Source: DLKC01 sp002478885 (lineage in GTDB: Bacteria > Bacteroidota > Bacteroidia > Chitinophagales > Chitinophagaceae). Taken from it: 64,000 nucleotides of DNA. Shown here one piece after another: positions 52,706 through 60,987 of this stretch. Below the pieces are notes generated by a model, which saw nothing but the letters and a program-made list of their open reading frames with translations, had not been told where the DNA came from and did no database searches. Made by a program: the position numbers and the translations under genes. The stretch lies in assembly GCA_046329585.1 (NCBI GenBank), contig JAXLUI010000001.1, forward strand, positions 372,001 through 436,000. Direction: 5' to 3'. How positions within the stretch are numbered: position 1 is the first letter of the stretch; each line of letters starts with the position of its first letter.

Positions 52706-53185
52706 ATGAAAAAGACGATCAGCGCTTTATTTGCAGTTCTTGTTTTTGCCTTATCCGCTAATGCACAAAACAACAGTAGCAGTTATAAAACAGCCTTGGG
52801 TATTAAATTTTATCCCGGTGCTATTTCGCTTAAAACTTTCAACAAACCCAACCGGGCGTTTGAAGGTCTGGCGTATATTTACGGCGATGGCATACGTTTT
52901 ACAGGCCTTTACGAAATTCATGGCGATATCAATGGTGCCGACGGTTTAAAATGGTATATCGGGCCTGGTGCACACATTGGCTTTTTTAACGACGGATGGA
53001 AGAAAGATCACCCCGATGAAAATTCAACTATTGCAATCGGTGTTGATGGCGTGCTGGGGCTGGACTATAAAATATCCGGCGCTCCTATTAATGTTAGTCT
53101 CGACTGGCAGCCCTCTTTCAACTTTGTTGGTTATAACAGCTTCGAAGCAGGCTGGGGCGGTCTTGGTGTACGATACACTTTCTAA
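52706..53185 (+). CDS. Outer-membrane beta-barrel-like protein, paralogue 2
   Basis: A 159-residue paralogue of the preceding gene: shared GPGAHIGF, GVDGVLGLDYK, NVSLDWQP and final VRYTF. Signal peptide MKKTISALFAVLVFALSANAQ. Tandem duplication with clear divergence. A terminator lies after it, so the two form a unit. Confidence 0.82.
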   Translation: MKKTISALFAVLVFALSANAQNNSSSYKTALGIKFYPGAISLKTFNKPNRAFEGLAYIYGDGIRFTGLYEIHGDINGADGLKWYIGPGAHIGFFNDGWKKDHPDENSTIAIGVDGVLGLDYKISGAPINVSLDWQPSFNFVGYNSFEAGWGGLGVRYTF

Positions 53186-53200
53186 ACGAACAAATCATAT

Positions 53201-53226
53201 AAAGCCACGGCGTTAGTCGTGGCTTT
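53201..53226 (+). terminator. Rho-independent terminator
   Basis: AAAGCCACG and CGTGGCTTT form a 9-bp stem. CGGTTTTT follows. Confidence 0.85.
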
Positions 53227-53251
53227 CGGTTTTTATCAGTATCCCCTTCAC

Positions 53252-53312
53252 AAAATATATTGATACCGGCAGTAGTTTTTATAGCATCGTCTCTTGCGTC
53301 GCACTCTTCTCT
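53252..53312 (-). repeat. Dispersed intergenic element, copy 16
   Basis: Head CTTGCGTCGCACTCTTCTCT (53293-53312), tail AAAATATATTGATACCGGCA. Minus orientation, in a 300-bp spacer with nothing else found besides the terminator. Confidence 0.8.
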
Positions 53313-53485
53313 TGTGCTTTACTGCCAACCTCAACATTAAAACTGCGACATTGCAGCAAACACAGGCGGGTTGCGCTTGCTGTTGCTAACGGCAGGGCGG
53401 AGAAAAAAATACTTTCATTATCAGGATATTTTCTTCATATTCGCAACCGCTACATCAGCAACAAGATCGTCAAACAATCATCCTG

Positions 53486-56353
53486 ATGAAATACACGCTA
53501 CTCCTGCTTACATTACTGTTCTTTACCTTCAGTTTATACGCACAGGAAGATCAAAAGAATAATGAAGCCTTAATAAGAAGGTATGCAGTTTCATCAAAGG
53601 AAATTCCTCAAGCGGCTTTTCGCCAATACAACTCACAAGATTCGAACGGCATTAAATATTTCCTTGTAGCAGTTAACCCGGTTTTTCAAAAACAATTCCT
53701 TACCGCTGCAAGGCAAACAATAAAACGCAGGGTTGCAATAAACTGGTTTATCGTAAAGGCCGACACAGCCACTTTTACCTATACCAGCAAAATTTTCGAA
53801 GCAAACAATACCTGGAAGCTAAGCTCTTCGTTATTACCGACTACAGGAATATCAAAAAATAAACGTTCAATATACTATATACAGGCCGAACAACTATCTG
53901 AGTTTCTTTACTTCGTCAGCAATCATGCAAATGACATTTCAATAAAGCAGATCAATAACGAAGCCCACGTTGCGGCCATAAGCACTACCTACGATTTTAT
54001 ACTTAATCACTTACTGCCGATGCACAACGTTCTATTCATTGATCGGCAACTACGAAGGCCAGCAGAAGAAACTGTGATCAATGACTATGATAAAAGCGTC
54101 AACGCGATCAATCTTTTTTATACCGCACACCCCGCATTAAACGCTGATGCACTTACTGTATCAGTAAAAGAAACCTGGTTTGACACCACAGACATAGATT
54201 TTAGATCACGCTACATCAATTCCGGGGTGGGCAGCAGTAGCAACAGCACGCATGCTACTACTATGGCAACTATCATCGGTGGTGCGGGTAATTCCTTTTA
54301 CAGTGGTAGAGGCATCGCATGGGGAGCTAGGCTCACAAGTTCAGACTATATCAACCTGCTTCCTGATGATAACTCAGTTTACCAACAGTATGGCATCTCT
54401 GTTCAAAATAATTCCTACGGAGTTGGCATTGAAAATTTCTATGGCGCTGACGCTGCAGCTTACGACGCATCAGCAATCGCCAACCCAACACTTTTGCAGG
54501 TATTTTCGGCGGGTAATTCCGGCAGCCATATTAGTACTGACGGACCATATGCAGGGGTTCCAGGTTATGCCAATCTTACGGGTAGTTTCAAACAAGCCAA
54601 GAATATCCTGGTGGTTGGCTCGGTTGACTCATTTTACAATGTGCCTTTCCTTAGCTCCAAAGGGCCAGCTTTCGATGGAAGAATAAAACCAGAACTTGTT
54701 GCTTATGGCAATGATGGTAGTTCAGGAGCTGCCGCAATCACATCGGGCACCGCACTCGTAACGCAATCAGCTTACGCTGCCAATCATAATAACCAGCTTC
54801 CGCCCAATGCTTTGGTTAAAGCCATCATCATTAACAGCGCTGATGATGTTTACACAAAAGGGCCAGACTATTTTTCCGGCTTTGGTAATGTAAACACTAA
54901 CCGTGCTGTAAATGATATGATTGCCTCGAGCTATTTTTCGGGAACGGTTGGGCAAAATGAAACAAAAAGTTTTTCTGTCACCGTTCCGGCTAATGCGGCG
55001 AACCTGAAAATCACGTTGGTTTGGAATGATGAGGCTGCAGCAGCAAATGCCTTCACCGCTTTGATCAATGATCTTGACATCCAGGTAAAAGATCCCGCCG
55101 GTAATAATTATCTTCCCTGGATACTTAACAGTTCACCCGATTCAACAGCGCTTGCTCAATTACCATTAAGAAAAAGAGACAGCCTTAATAATATCGAACA
55201 GGTTACTATTGATGTTCCTTCAGAGGGCGAGTATATTATCTCAGTAATCGGTTTCAATTTGAGTAGCGTTTCACAGGATTTTCATATCGCCTACCGCTGG
55301 GATACGATCAACCATTTCCAATTTATCTCTCCCACTGCTGCAGATTTTTTTAATAGTGGCGAACAAAACATCTTCCGTTGGCAATCAACTTATAACAGTC
55401 AAAAAGCCAGGCTTGAATACAGCACCGACAAGGGCTTAAGTTGGGATTTAATTAGCGACACGGTCGATTTATCCGTTCCTTATCTGCTTTGGCAAGCTCC
55501 TTCAATTAATTCAACAGCACTGGCAAGAATAATCATAGGGTCAGATGTGTATTACTCCGATACATTCCCTATATCCCAACAACTCTATCCCATTGTTGGC
55601 TTCAGTTGCAACGATTCGGCTTTGATCTACTGGTCTCCACTTGAAAATGTGAACCAGTATAAAGTTTCCATGCTCGGAGATAAATATCTCGAAACATTGG
55701 CTATAACCCGCGATACAAGTTTTATCATCAACAAAAGCAATTATCCCGATCCGTTTATTGCCGTTGCGCCTTTTGTTGGCGACAATTTCAACGGCGTAAA
55801 CAGCTTTACTTTTAATTACAGCACACAGGGAACCGGTTGCTACATAAGCAACTTTCTTGCTGACTTACAAAACAACGAAGCCTTGTTACGTCTTTCGCTG
55901 GGAACGGTTTTTCATGCGTCGGCGGTAATATTCCAGAAGCTGACGGCAACCGGGTGGATAAACATCAATACAAGTGAACCTGTTATCAGCACTGATATTT
56001 CTTATACTGATAAGTCTCTTACAAACGGCATTAACACTTACAGGGCTCTCTTAAAATTAACCAACGGCGCCGAACTTACCAGCAATGAAGCGTTTGTATA
56101 TTACTTTAAAAACGGCGACTTTGTGTTGATGCCGAATCCTGTGAAACAAGGCCAGAAACTCACGATACTCTCAAACACCTTCACCACAAATACCCTTGTC
56201 ATTTTCGATGCAACAGGAAGAAAAGTCTTGCAACAACAAATCAGTGGCAGCCGTAGCGATATCAATATAACGGCACTGGCCAGGGGAATTTATTTTGTAC
56301 TTATTTACGACGAAAAAGAGAAACTTTTCAGCAGTAAATTATTAATTCATTGA
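53486..56353 (+). CDS. T9SS-secreted subtilisin-family (S8) peptidase
   Basis: A 955-residue protein: signal peptide 1-20, N-terminal prodomain-like region (about 25-200), peptidase domain (about 205-475), a Kp43-like beta-jelly-roll (about 475-620), an Ig/FN-like region and a T9SS type A domain at the end (MPNPVKQGQ, then TALARGIYFVLIY). His256 (NSTHATTMAT), Asn344 (SAGNSG) and Ser413 (GSSGAA in place of GTSMAT) are in place. The position of the acidic triad residue appears as Glu229 in VSVKETWFD rather than Asp. It should be an extracellular protease; whether Glu works or another Asp takes part is open. Confidence 0.87.
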   Translation: MKYTLLLLTLLFFTFSLYAQEDQKNNEALIRRYAVSSKEIPQAAFRQYNSQDSNGIKYFLVAVNPVFQKQFLTAARQTIKRRVAINWFIVKADTATFTYTSKIFEANNTWKLSSSLLPTTGISKNKRSIYYIQAEQLSEFLYFVSNHANDISIKQINNEAHVAAISTTYDFILNHLLPMHNVLFIDRQLRRPAEETVINDYDKSVNAINLFYTAHPALNADALTVSVKETWFDTTDIDFRSRYINSGVGSSSNSTHATTMATIIGGAGNSFYSGRGIAWGARLTSSDYINLLPDDNSVYQQYGISVQNNSYGVGIENFYGADAAAYDASAIANPTLLQVFSAGNSGSHISTDGPYAGVPGYANLTGSFKQAKNILVVGSVDSFYNVPFLSSKGPAFDGRIKPELVAYGNDGSSGAAAITSGTALVTQSAYAANHNNQLPPNALVKAIIINSADDVYTKGPDYFSGFGNVNTNRAVNDMIASSYFSGTVGQNETKSFSVTVPANAANLKITLVWNDEAAAANAFTALINDLDIQVKDPAGNNYLPWILNSSPDSTALAQLPLRKRDSLNNIEQVTIDVPSEGEYIISVIGFNLSSVSQDFHIAYRWDTINHFQFISPTAADFFNSGEQNIFRWQSTYNSQKARLEYSTDKGLSWDLISDTVDLSVPYLLWQAPSINSTALARIIIGSDVYYSDTFPISQQLYPIVGFSCNDSALIYWSPLENVNQYKVSMLGDKYLETLAITRDTSFIINKSNYPDPFIAVAPFVGDNFNGVNSFTFNYSTQGTGCYISNFLADLQNNEALLRLSLGTVFHASAVIFQKLTATGWININTSEPVISTDISYTDKSLTNGINTYRALLKLTNGAELTSNEAFVYYFKNGDFVLMPNPVKQGQKLTILSNTFTTNTLVIFDATGRKVLQQQISGSRSDINITALARGIYFVLIYDEKEKLFSSKLLIH

Positions 56354-56414
56354 CAATTTTTTGGGCCCGGCTTTCTAACATCTATTAAGTTTTACTTGCG
56401 TCGCACACTTTAGC
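56354..56414 (-). repeat. Dispersed intergenic element, copy 17
   Basis: Head CTTGCGTCGCACACTTTAGC (56395-56414) and tail ACAATTTTTTGGGCCCGGC (56354-56372). Minus orientation, directly after the subtilase stop. Confidence 0.85.
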
Positions 56415-56464
56415 GTCAAGCTCACTGGTCAAAAAAACAGCACGAACGAAGCTGTTAATACAAG

Positions 56465-57133
56465 TTAATCAGCTCCTGTTTCCGTTGCTGTTGTACCGGG
56501 CACAACCAGCGCCCTGTCTTTTCTTCGCATTATAAATTGCATAATCCAACCAATAAATAACGCAGCCGCGATAATGATGGCGGCAACCAGGTTGGAGTTC
56601 AGTTTGGAAGATAAACTGCCTGCGTAAGCGTATATTACCGATACAATAAAATGGCCGGCAATGGAATAGTAGAGAAAGTTTTTAAAAGTAATAGCCGTCG
56701 TTCCAGATACAACGGATACTGCTTCAGAAATAATAGGCAATGCCTTTGAAATTGTGATTGCCACATTCCCGAATTTATGAAACAGCCTGTCGCTGATCTC
56801 CCGGTCCTTTGGTGAGAAGAATTTATTGATCAGCGGGTTTGATTTTCTTCCCAGGTAAAAACCGATACAGCTCGACAAAACTCCTGACACCAGTGACAGG
56901 GCAGCACCAACAGCAAAACCCAACACTTCTCCGTTCAGGATCATCACGAGGCTGGAAGGAACCGGAAGTATGATATCTGCAGTTAAGAAAAAAAAGCTAA
57001 GGAGCGCATAGGTAAATAAAGACTGTGTTGAATGGAGATTTACTTCAACAAGTTTTTCCATGTCGCCAAACATCAGGAAAACGGCGATGATGATAAAGCT
57101 GCAAAAAATAAACAACGATAAGAGTTTCTTCAT
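56465..57133 (-). CDS. VTT-domain (DedA-like) membrane protein
   Basis: A 222-residue integral membrane protein with about five spans and a VTT domain (PF09335): ILPVPSSLVMILNGEVLGF and GRKSNPLINKFFSPKDREISD, then KALPIISEAVSVVSGTT. DedA-like proteins are lipid scramblases or flippases at the inner membrane, needed for membrane homeostasis. Sequence alone does not define the transported lipid. Two dispersed repeats (copies 17 and 18) flank it. Confidence 0.87.
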   Translation of the reverse strand: MKKLLSLFIFCSFIIIAVFLMFGDMEKLVEVNLHSTQSLFTYALLSFFFLTADIILPVPSSLVMILNGEVLGFAVGAALSLVSGVLSSCIGFYLGRKSNPLINKFFSPKDREISDRLFHKFGNVAITISKALPIISEAVSVVSGTTAITFKNFLYYSIAGHFIVSVIYAYAGSLSSKLNSNLVAAIIIAAALFIGWIMQFIMRRKDRALVVPGTTATETGAD

Positions 57134-57190
57134 GAAGCAGTAGTTGATTTAGGTAGAAGGCCATGTTGACCTGCTGCGTAAAGATAAACA

Positions 57191-57250
57191 GTACAAGAGT
57201 GCGACGCAACAGTCGATGCTATTTTGTATGGTGCCGGGCTCAAAATAAAA
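57191..57250 (+). repeat. Dispersed intergenic element, copy 18
   Basis: Exact head GTACAAGAGTGCGACGCAAC (57191-57210), spacer AGTCGATGC, tail GGTGCCGGGCTCAAAAT. Plus orientation. Confidence 0.88.
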
Positions 57251-57305
57251 ATGCGCCACGCGTATAAGATTGCATCAGTACTTTTGCGGCCACAAAAGCC
57301 GCCGC

Positions 57306-58541
57306 ATGAAACAATTCTGTTTGAAACCGTTGCTTATAATTTTGTCTCTGTGTTTATCACAATGCTTATTCAGCCAAAACTATGCTACCATCAATATCCA
57401 GGCCGATGCGAAACTGCAATTGCCCGCAGGTTTTACAGCAACTGTTGTAGCGGAAGGCTTGCCGGGAGCGAGGCATATTGCGGTAACCAAACAAGGTGGC
57501 GTTTATATAAAACTTTCTCAACTGAAAAATGGCAAAGGAATTATTTACCTGAAGGATACAAATGGCGATGGAAGTTTTGACATGCAAACTGCATTCGGTG
57601 ATTACCCCGGCACAGGCATTTACATAAAGGATGATTATTTGTACGCGTCTTCGAATGATGATGTGTTCCGTTATCAACTCGATAGGAATGGCGAAGTAAT
57701 GCATCCAGATGCGCCTGAAAGAATTATAACAGGACTAGTCAATCACAATCGCGATAATTCAAAATCAATAACAGTTGATAACAAAAACAACATCTATGTA
57801 AATGTTGGCTCTTATCTTAATGCCTGTATTGTTGATCCAAACGCAAAGATGGCGACAACGCCCTGTCCGTTACTGGATTCAGCCGGTGGTATCTGGCAGT
57901 TTAAAACCAACAGACTTAACCAGCAAATAAAAGATGCGGTTCATTACGGAATTGGGTTCAAAAATGTGGTTGGGCTTGACTGGAACAGCAAAACAAATTC
58001 TCTGTTTATGCTGCAGCACGGCAGAGATCAATTGCACGATCTTTACCCGCAATATTATTCTGAAGAACAGGCAAAAATGCTTCCAGCCGAGACGATGTAT
58101 GAAGTGCATAAAGGCACCGATGGTGGCTGGCCTTATGTTTATTACGATCACTTTCAACACAAAAAAATATTGTCGCCTGAATATGGTGGCGATGGCAAAA
58201 AAACTGGTGGCGAAAATGCTGCTGACCCATTGGTCGCTTTCCCGGCACACCTTGCACCCAATGGCTTGCTGTTTTACACCGGCAACAATTTTCCGGCGAA
58301 ATATAAGAATGGTGCTTTCATTGCTTTTCATGGTAAATCTCCTGAATTACAAAAAGGATATTTTCTTGGTTTTATAGCTTTTAAAAATGGTAAGCCATCT
58401 GGCGAATGGGAAACGTTTGCAAGCAACTTTACCACAGATAATATTGCGCACAAGCCATGTGGGCTTGCGCTTGCTCCGGATGGTTCGCTATATGTTACCG
58501 ACGACGCAAACGGAAACATTTACCATATTCAGTTCAAGTAG
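57306..58541 (+). CDS. Sorbosone-dehydrogenase-like beta-propeller protein
   Basis: About 411 residues from ATG 57306 (MKQFCLKPLLIILSLCLSQC, a signal peptide); the ATG at 57270 adds 12 basic residues and lies near the repeat. The fold is a six-bladed propeller of the soluble PQQ-dependent sugar dehydrogenase/L-sorbosone dehydrogenase family: PGARHIAVTKQGGVYI, YGIGFKNVVGLDWN, MYEVHKGTDGGWPYVYYD and CGLALAPDGSLYVTDDANGNIY are typical. Probably periplasmic sugar oxidation with PQQ, but PQQ-binding residues cannot be proved here. Confidence 0.85.
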   Translation: MKQFCLKPLLIILSLCLSQCLFSQNYATINIQADAKLQLPAGFTATVVAEGLPGARHIAVTKQGGVYIKLSQLKNGKGIIYLKDTNGDGSFDMQTAFGDYPGTGIYIKDDYLYASSNDDVFRYQLDRNGEVMHPDAPERIITGLVNHNRDNSKSITVDNKNNIYVNVGSYLNACIVDPNAKMATTPCPLLDSAGGIWQFKTNRLNQQIKDAVHYGIGFKNVVGLDWNSKTNSLFMLQHGRDQLHDLYPQYYSEEQAKMLPAETMYEVHKGTDGGWPYVYYDHFQHKKILSPEYGGDGKKTGGENAADPLVAFPAHLAPNGLLFYTGNNFPAKYKNGAFIAFHGKSPELQKGYFLGFIAFKNGKPSGEWETFASNFTTDNIAHKPCGLALAPDGSLYVTDDANGNIYHIQFK

Positions 58542-58560
58542 AAAGACGGCCTTTTTTATA

Positions 58561-59703
58561 TTATTGCTTTGTCATAAGATCAAGCAATTTTTTATCGAGC
58601 TTGTGCCCGTACCAATCTTCATATGCAACATCTTCACGCTTTGAATCGAGTACGCCAAAATCGCCGATAAAGTTCCATAAAGCAAAGCCAATATTATTGG
58701 AAGACAGGATATCGAGCACATCTCCAAACCATGCAAGAAAAACTTCGTGCGGTGTTTTATTCCAGCAGCCACATTCGCCGCAATGCACGCCGGCACCGCT
58801 TTTGGAAAGATCGATCCACGGCTTGTAATAAGTTCCCAGCATTTCGCGGCTCAGGTATTTTTCGCCAACCTGACCAGGCCATTTTGGTTCGGGCATATGC
58901 TCCGGATCTTTATTGGCCCAGGGTGCTTTATAATGCGAAATGCTTCCCGGGTTATAGCCCCTGCAACTCTGCGCAATATCAAGATCAGTAATCTCTGTGA
59001 TAACAGTATTGCCAACATTATTACCATCTGCTATAACGAGGTGATTTGAATTTTCTTTCCTTATCGCTGCCAATGCTTCCTGCGCCACTTTACGATAAAC
59101 ATCTCCGGGTACAGGTCCTGAATGCGAATGCTGATCATTCATATCATCACGCATGCTCGGCTCATTAACCAAATCAAAGCTTATTCTACTTCTCGAAACA
59201 TTCTTATAGCGTTTTGCCCACATGTTCCAGTGAAAATAAAACGCCTTTTGCGCCGCTTCGTCTTTCCACAAATTATAAGGCTCGTGAAAACCAGCGTTGA
59301 TGCAATAACCTGGCGCACGATGTAAGTTAAGACTCACATGCAAGCCATATTTATGCGCCATAGTAACAAGCGAATCAATTTGCTCCACCGCCTTTTGATT
59401 AATGTTATAAACCTGTTCAGGCACGATGTCTTTATTCCTGTCAAAATCAAGATAACAAGGATAAGCAATCGGTATGCGAACGAAGTCAAATCCCCAACCT
59501 TGCATCCATTTAAAATGATCTTCTGTTGTTGAAAGGTTACCGGTCAAAGGTTTTGGCGAGAAAAAGTCAGTTAGGTTAAAACCCTTCCATTTAGGTAGTT
59601 TGTTTGTTGCTGCAGTTAATGGTGATGATAAAACTTTTGTACTGGTTAAGCCAATAGCCGCAGCCGCCATGCCGCTGTTTTTAATGAATGACCTGCGTTT
59701 CAT
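58561..59703 (-). CDS. Glycoside hydrolase family 5, Tat-type signal
   Basis: A protein of about 380 residues from ATG 59703 (MKRRSFIKNSGMAAAAIGL, a twin-arginine signal). An ATG at 59733 adds 10. The GH5 TIM barrel shows FVRIPIAYP, HVSLNLHRAPGYC, acid/base Glu181 in DLVNEPS and nucleophile Glu310 in HCGECGCWN, with IGFALWNF near the end. GH5 includes endoglucanases, mannanases and beta-glucosidases, and the substrate is not set. It converges with the sorbosone-dehydrogenase-like gene (19 nt apart). Confidence 0.9.
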   Translation of the reverse strand: MKRRSFIKNSGMAAAAIGLTSTKVLSSPLTAATNKLPKWKGFNLTDFFSPKPLTGNLSTTEDHFKWMQGWGFDFVRIPIAYPCYLDFDRNKDIVPEQVYNINQKAVEQIDSLVTMAHKYGLHVSLNLHRAPGYCINAGFHEPYNLWKDEAAQKAFYFHWNMWAKRYKNVSRSRISFDLVNEPSMRDDMNDQHSHSGPVPGDVYRKVAQEALAAIRKENSNHLVIADGNNVGNTVITEITDLDIAQSCRGYNPGSISHYKAPWANKDPEHMPEPKWPGQVGEKYLSREMLGTYYKPWIDLSKSGAGVHCGECGCWNKTPHEVFLAWFGDVLDILSSNNIGFALWNFIGDFGVLDSKREDVAYEDWYGHKLDKKLLDLMTKQ

Positions 59704-59787
59704 TTCTGTTGATTTGATCTTTAAATATATCATGAAATGTTTAAAGCTCTTTCACCTGGCAAGAAGCATACATGCAGCAATTAAAGC

Positions 59788-59847
59788 AGGATTTTTTTGA
59801 ACGGGCTTTCGCCTGTAAATCGGCATTGTTGCGTCGCACTCTTGTAC
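59788..59847 (-). repeat. Dispersed intergenic element, copy 19
   Basis: Exact head GTTGCGTCGCACTCTTGTAC (59828-59847) and tail GGATTTTTTTGAACGGGC (about 59788-59805). Minus orientation. Confidence 0.88.
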
Positions 59848-59864
59848 TTCAAAGCGCTACGCCG

Positions 59865-60893
59865 TTACTTGTTTAGAAAGCTTCTTATTGTATTTAAATA
59901 AAGCTGTGGCTGCTCAACCTGAATAAAGTGCCCGGCTCCAGGTATTAATGCTAACTGGTGGTTTTTGAAAAGCTGGAGGTATTCATTTGTAAAGCCCCAT
60001 GGCTGATTATCGCATTGACCTTTCATTACCAGAACGGGAATGTTTAGTTGTTGTATTTTGTTACGTACGTCTGCAGTTTTTTGCAGGCTGTTAAAAGTCA
60101 TGAGTCCGGCGTAATAGCCATAACCTGCGTCTTGCCTCGGAATAGCCGCCGTGTCGCAAACAGTTGACCGGTTAACAAGAGCACTTTGATAAGTTACAAA
60201 ATCATCCGCTTCTTTATCTGTCGCCAGTTTTTTTCCAAAGGATGAAGCAAAATATGCCATGCATTTTGTCCGGATGTTTGCAGACTCACTATTGCCTTCC
60301 GCATTTGTGTAGAATGGCTGTTTCAACTGAAAGCTGTCAGGCGCTTCTATGCTGCGTAAGGCAAGGTTTACCGGGTAAATAGGCCCCGGGCTAGTGAAAA
60401 TTATTTTGTGAACAAGTGTTGGGTTCTCCGCTGCGAACAACGCGGCCAGGATTGCTCCCCACGACTGGCCGATTAGTATCACTTTTTCTGCGCCAATCTT
60501 TTTAATTATTTCCCGCAGGTCATTTATATGTCTTGAAACCGTGTATTGTTTTATGTCATCAAGCCGGTTTGAATAGCCGCTTCCAACCTGGTCGTAGAGA
60601 TAAACATCATAACCATTTTGTGCAAGCGGTGCGAGTGTTTCAATATTTGATCCGGTAATATGGCCGCCTGGCCCTCCATGCAAATAAATAACAGGATAAA
60701 GCTTTTTGTTTAAATCTGCATGTATGATTGTGTAAGCAATATCAGACCCGGTTGGTAAAATCCAATGTGTTGTATCCACGCGGGTTGCTAATGCAGGGAC
60801 GCCGTAACTCCGTGGATAAAATACTTTGAACAGGAGCAACAGCAATGTAAATATTGCGATGATTATGAGAGACCGTAGGAAGTTTTTCTTCAT
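59865..60893 (-). CDS. Alpha/beta hydrolase (proline-iminopeptidase-like)
   Basis: About 342 residues from ATG 60893 (MKKNFLRSLIIIAIFTLLLLL, a membrane anchor or signal). The longer frame to 61085 would run through a repeat and into the next gene and is rejected. The motifs HGGPGG (oxyanion), GQSWGA (nucleophile), YDQVGSGYSN and a late GAGHF histidine define the peptidase S33 group (prolyl iminopeptidase-like). It may be a membrane-bound aminopeptidase or ester hydrolase. The substrate is not known. Copies 19 and 20 of the repeat flank it. Confidence 0.86.
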   Translation of the reverse strand: MKKNFLRSLIIIAIFTLLLLLFKVFYPRSYGVPALATRVDTTHWILPTGSDIAYTIIHADLNKKLYPVIYLHGGPGGHITGSNIETLAPLAQNGYDVYLYDQVGSGYSNRLDDIKQYTVSRHINDLREIIKKIGAEKVILIGQSWGAILAALFAAENPTLVHKIIFTSPGPIYPVNLALRSIEAPDSFQLKQPFYTNAEGNSESANIRTKCMAYFASSFGKKLATDKEADDFVTYQSALVNRSTVCDTAAIPRQDAGYGYYAGLMTFNSLQKTADVRNKIQQLNIPVLVMKGQCDNQPWGFTNEYLQLFKNHQLALIPGAGHFIQVEQPQLYLNTIRSFLNK

Positions 60894-60931
60894 GTGAGTT
60901 ACTGTATTTTTTTGCCGACCAGGGCTATACA

Positions 60932-60987
60932 GTAAACGAGTGCGACGCAAGTAAAGTATAATAGCAGCAGCGAAGCTGGGTATAAAA
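60932..60987 (+). repeat. Dispersed intergenic element, copy 20
   Basis: Head GTAAACGAGTGCGACGCAAG (60932-60951), tail GAAGCTGGGTATAAAATTATT. It fills the space up to the stop of the PQQ dehydrogenase gene. Confidence 0.8.

Noticed and set aside
3018..60987. CRISPR array
   Set aside because: The repeats are kilobases apart, occur in both orientations, and no cas genes are present.
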